Positions 61,681-64,000 of a stretch of 64,000 nt of DNA are shown here, in pieces (positions within the stretch are counted from its first letter, which is position 1; the number at the start of each line of letters is the position of its first letter). A program made the position numbers and the translations under genes. The notes beneath the pieces are model-generated. The model ran no database searches. It was not told the origin of the DNA and saw nothing but the letters and a program-made list of their open reading frames with translations. The DNA is from Phycisphaeraceae bacterium. Lineage in GTDB: Bacteria; Planctomycetota; Phycisphaerae; Phycisphaerales; UBA1924. The stretch spans positions 372,001 through 436,000 of the forward strand of contig JAHBXF010000001.1 of the NCBI GenBank assembly GCA_019636615.1, in the 5' to 3' direction.

Positions 61681-63558
61681 TTATTTGTTGCCGGCGAGTT
61701 TGCGCACCGTCATGTCGAACGTGCGGACCATGCTCGACAGGATCGAGTAGCAGACGACCGAGTAGACCCCCATGGCGATGACCGCGCCGCCCGCGGCGGT
61801 GAGCCGCGACGCGGGCAGGCCCAGTTCGGAGAGGGTGTCGCTCATCTGGTCGGCGGGCATCACCATCATGGAGATGAACGAGGTGGGGCTGAGCGACGCG
61901 ATGATGGGCCCCAGGCCCACCAGGCCCGAGGAGACATTCCAGCCGCAGAGGCCCACGACGCCGGCGATGGCCCCCACCACCGCGACAGACCCCACAACCG
62001 AAGTGAGAATGCCCTTGCTGCGCAGTGACCAGTGCAGGCCGACCATCACGCAGAAGGCGATGAAGGGGACGACCACGATCGGGGTGAGCAGCGCGGCCTC
62101 TGGGAGCAGGGCGGGAAAGGTGAACGGTCGCTGGGCGACGGTTGCTTGCTGGGTGGCCGTGGCGGGGTCGAGCCCCGGTGAGCCGAGGAGTGCGTAGAGC
62201 GATGCGATGGCCAGGGTTCCCAGCGGCACCGAGAGGAGGGGGAGGAGGTAGGCGATGAGGCCGCGCAGTTTGCCCAGGAGGTAGGCGCGGGCGGTGATGG
62301 GCGTGGTGAGGAGAAGATCGAGCGTTCCGTCTTCGCGTTCTTTGCTGATGGCGGAGGCGGCGGTGATGATGCCCACGAGGGCGACGACGGCGAGTTCGGT
62401 CCAGACGACGGCGAGGAGGATGAACCTGTAACTGTCGAGGGTCATCGAGCCTCTGGCGAAGGCGAAGACGACCCCGGCGCCGGCGAGCAGGCCCAGGGCG
62501 ATGAAGGTCCATCGCGCGAGGATTTTGGAGGGCTGGCTGTTTCGGGAGGCGGCCTCACGCCAGGCGATGGGGTTGTGCCAGACATGGCGCGGGGCGCGGT
62601 GGCGGCCGTCGCCGCCGTCTTCGGCGGATCGGGCGCGGGCGCCGAGCATGCGGTCGAACCAACTGAGGCCGGATTCGTTTTCGCCCAGGGAGCGCAGGCC
62701 GCCGCTGCGGACGGTGAGCGTGGAAAGGAAGACAAAGAGCAGGCTGAGGGACGCGCTGCCCACGCACCAGGTGGTCACGGGCCGTTCGAGGAACCAGCGG
62801 GCCAGGCCGGCCTGTGAGCCTTCAAGAGCGCGCGGGTAGGTGGCCGGGTTGAGGAGGGCGTGCACGGCGAGGAAGGGGTTGAGGGCGGTCATCCAGGTGA
62901 CGCCCTGGCCGCCGCCGGCCCCCAGCCCCTGCTGACGCAGGAGCATGTCGATCGCGACGGTCGCGCCGATGTATGTGACCACGGCGATGTAGAAAGCAAA
63001 GAAGGCGCGTTTGCCCACCAGGCGGCTGACCGAGAGCGCGATGGCCAGGGCCCCCACCAGGATGGCGGCGCAGGCGGCGATGAGATAACTGGCGAAGATC
63101 GATTGCCCCGGCACGCCGCCGAAGAACTGGGTGAGGGCGAAGAGGGGGAGGCTGGCGAAGAGGAGCCCGAGGACGAAGAAGAGCCGCCCCAGGAGGTTGC
63201 CGAGCACAATCTCGGAAGCGGTGAGGGGTGTGGTGAGGAGGATGTCCCACGTGCGCGGGTTGGCCTCCTGGGCGATGGCGCCGCCCATGAAGACGGGCGC
63301 GAGGACGCAGATGAGGCCGATCTGGAGGTAGGTGATGACGATGAAGGCCCCGGCGCCGGCCTGGGCGAGTTGCTGGTAGTCGAGTGCGCCGGCGCGGGTG
63401 GTGAGCAGCAGGGCCCAGAGCAGGACGATGATGAGCACCGCGAGGTAGGCGGCGCGGATGTAGAGGTGCTTGACACGCCGGGAGGCGTTGTGCACGAGTC
63501 GCGCTGCGATGGGGTTGGCCGGCCCCTGTCGAAGCAGCCAGCGGAGGATGACAGGCAT
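61681..63558 (-). CDS. ABC-2 type permease, internally duplicated
   Basis: A 625-residue membrane protein with about 12 helices. The same motif occurs twice: TWDILLTTPLTASEIVLGNL near residue 95 and LDLLLTTPITARAYLLGKLR near residue 425, each at the start of an ABC-2 membrane half. The halves are joined by an Arg-rich cytoplasmic region (about 260-340). ABC-2 permeases export polysaccharides, lipids or drugs together with a separate ATPase, which is not in this window. TACCAT ends nine bases before ATG 63558; an upstream ATG in the open frame has no support. Confidence 0.8.
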   Translation of the reverse strand: MPVILRWLLRQGPANPIAARLVHNASRRVKHLYIRAAYLAVLIIVLLWALLLTTRAGALDYQQLAQAGAGAFIVITYLQIGLICVLAPVFMGGAIAQEANPRTWDILLTTPLTASEIVLGNLLGRLFFVLGLLFASLPLFALTQFFGGVPGQSIFASYLIAACAAILVGALAIALSVSRLVGKRAFFAFYIAVVTYIGATVAIDMLLRQQGLGAGGGQGVTWMTALNPFLAVHALLNPATYPRALEGSQAGLARWFLERPVTTWCVGSASLSLLFVFLSTLTVRSGGLRSLGENESGLSWFDRMLGARARSAEDGGDGRHRAPRHVWHNPIAWREAASRNSQPSKILARWTFIALGLLAGAGVVFAFARGSMTLDSYRFILLAVVWTELAVVALVGIITAASAISKEREDGTLDLLLTTPITARAYLLGKLRGLIAYLLPLLSVPLGTLAIASLYALLGSPGLDPATATQQATVAQRPFTFPALLPEAALLTPIVVVPFIAFCVMVGLHWSLRSKGILTSVVGSVAVVGAIAGVVGLCGWNVSSGLVGLGPIIASLSPTSFISMMVMPADQMSDTLSELGLPASRLTAAGGAVIAMGVYSVVCYSILSSMVRTFDMTVRKLAGNK

Positions 63559-63673
63559 ACGGAGCGGATGGTACCGGCCCGCGGCGGCCGGGGCACGTGT
63601 ATTTTCCCTCAACAAGGGTTCCAGGGCAAAACCAACTCACGGCGCGCGGCGGGGGAATCCGATACCCTGTGCG

Positions 63674-64000
63674 ATGTTGGACCTCGCCACGACTGTGCCT
63701 CTGCCGCAATCACCCACCCTCGCACCCACGAGCCCCGATGCCGGCGATTGTGCCGCGCCCAGCACCGTGCCCAAGCCCCAAGCCCAAACCGGAGTTCATG
63801 GCTCGCTCGATGTGGCGAAGAAGCATGTGTACATGGTGGGTATCGGCGGGGCGGGGATGTCTGGCCTGGCGCAGTTGCTGCGCACCCGCGGGGCGATGGT
63901 GAGCGGGTCAGACACCGAATCGTCGGAGGCGACGGTGGCCCTGGCGGCGGAGGGGATCGCGGTGGGGTTTTCACAGCGAGCGGAGGACCTGCCCCCCGAG
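63674..64000 (+). CDS. murC: UDP-N-acetylmuramate-alanine ligase, N-terminal part
   Basis: Open from ATG 63674 to the window end (109 codons). After a Pro/Ala-rich extension of about 50 residues comes HVYMVGIGGAGMSGLAQLL, the UDP-binding glycine loop of MurC, followed by GAMVSGSDTESSEATVAL and GFSQRAEDLP. MurC adds L-alanine to UDP-MurNAc in peptidoglycan synthesis, consistent with the amidase in this window. TACCCT ends five bases before the ATG; a later start (GTG just before YMVGIGG) is possible. Confidence 0.85.
   Translation, partial: MLDLATTVPLPQSPTLAPTSPDAGDCAAPSTVPKPQAQTGVHGSLDVAKKHVYMVGIGGAGMSGLAQLLRTRGAMVSGSDTESSEATVALAAEGIAVGFSQRAEDLPPE

Overview
The window is a GC-rich bacterial chromosome segment with no rRNA. 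The gene set points to Planctomycetota, most likely class Phycisphaerae: a type II secretion-type pseudopilin operon, a zinc-ribbon membrane protein, squalene-hopene cyclase, a RicT protein with a long Arg/Gly/Pro tail, a signal peptidase I with a large insertion, and many paired small exported proteins. This is inference from gene content, not from a phylogenetic marker. Many starts here lack a Shine-Dalgarno sequence and have a TAnnnT hexamer 5-10 bases upstream, which suggests widespread leaderless transcription.

Layout. 1-6485 looks like accessory DNA: a partial exported cupin gene that is visibly less GC-rich, a helicase cut off before its second motor domain, a 52-residue protein, and a compact module (small protein, DUF2924 protein, large serine recombinase, HTH protein) beside initiator tRNA-fMet. 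6597-12624 holds a zinc-ribbon membrane protein, two paralogous ClpP-fold exported proteins and a CCA-adding-type nucleotidyltransferase. 12851-18898 holds tRNA-Ala, an EamA transporter and part of a kynurenine (tryptophan) catabolic pathway, including a kynurenine monooxygenase fused to a kynurenine formamidase. 19011-23167 holds gmd, dnaX, ybaB and a Nudix-like gene; dnaX carries a textbook -1 frameshift signal that would produce tau as well as gamma.

23181-31704 is a nine-gene minus-strand type II secretion-like operon (F, G, I, J, K, C, L, M and a TPR lipoprotein) without GspD or GspE. 31887-36643 holds aconitase and two divergent molybdopterin operons (moaDE and moaC-mogA) separated by 37 bases. 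36677-45992 holds an anion symporter, a kinase/metallophosphoesterase pair, an amidase, signal peptidase I, RicT and three small membrane or exported proteins.

46132-50807 is the most unusual region. A large KAP P-loop NTPase with sixteen 28-residue leucine-rich repeats, an NLR-like architecture, is flanked by two perfect-register heptanucleotide repeat tracts (35 and 42 units) and an array of small hairpins. I consider this single-gene locus the best candidate for an undescribed, possibly antiviral, system. It is followed by a gene that appears to change frame and an orphan RES-domain toxin.

52520-64000 returns to housekeeping: a lipoprotein, pyrB, trpS, a class III aminotransferase divergent from squalene-hopene cyclase (hopanoid context), a secreted alpha/beta hydrolase, tRNA-Ser, an aldo/keto reductase, a double-length ABC-2 permease and the start of murC.
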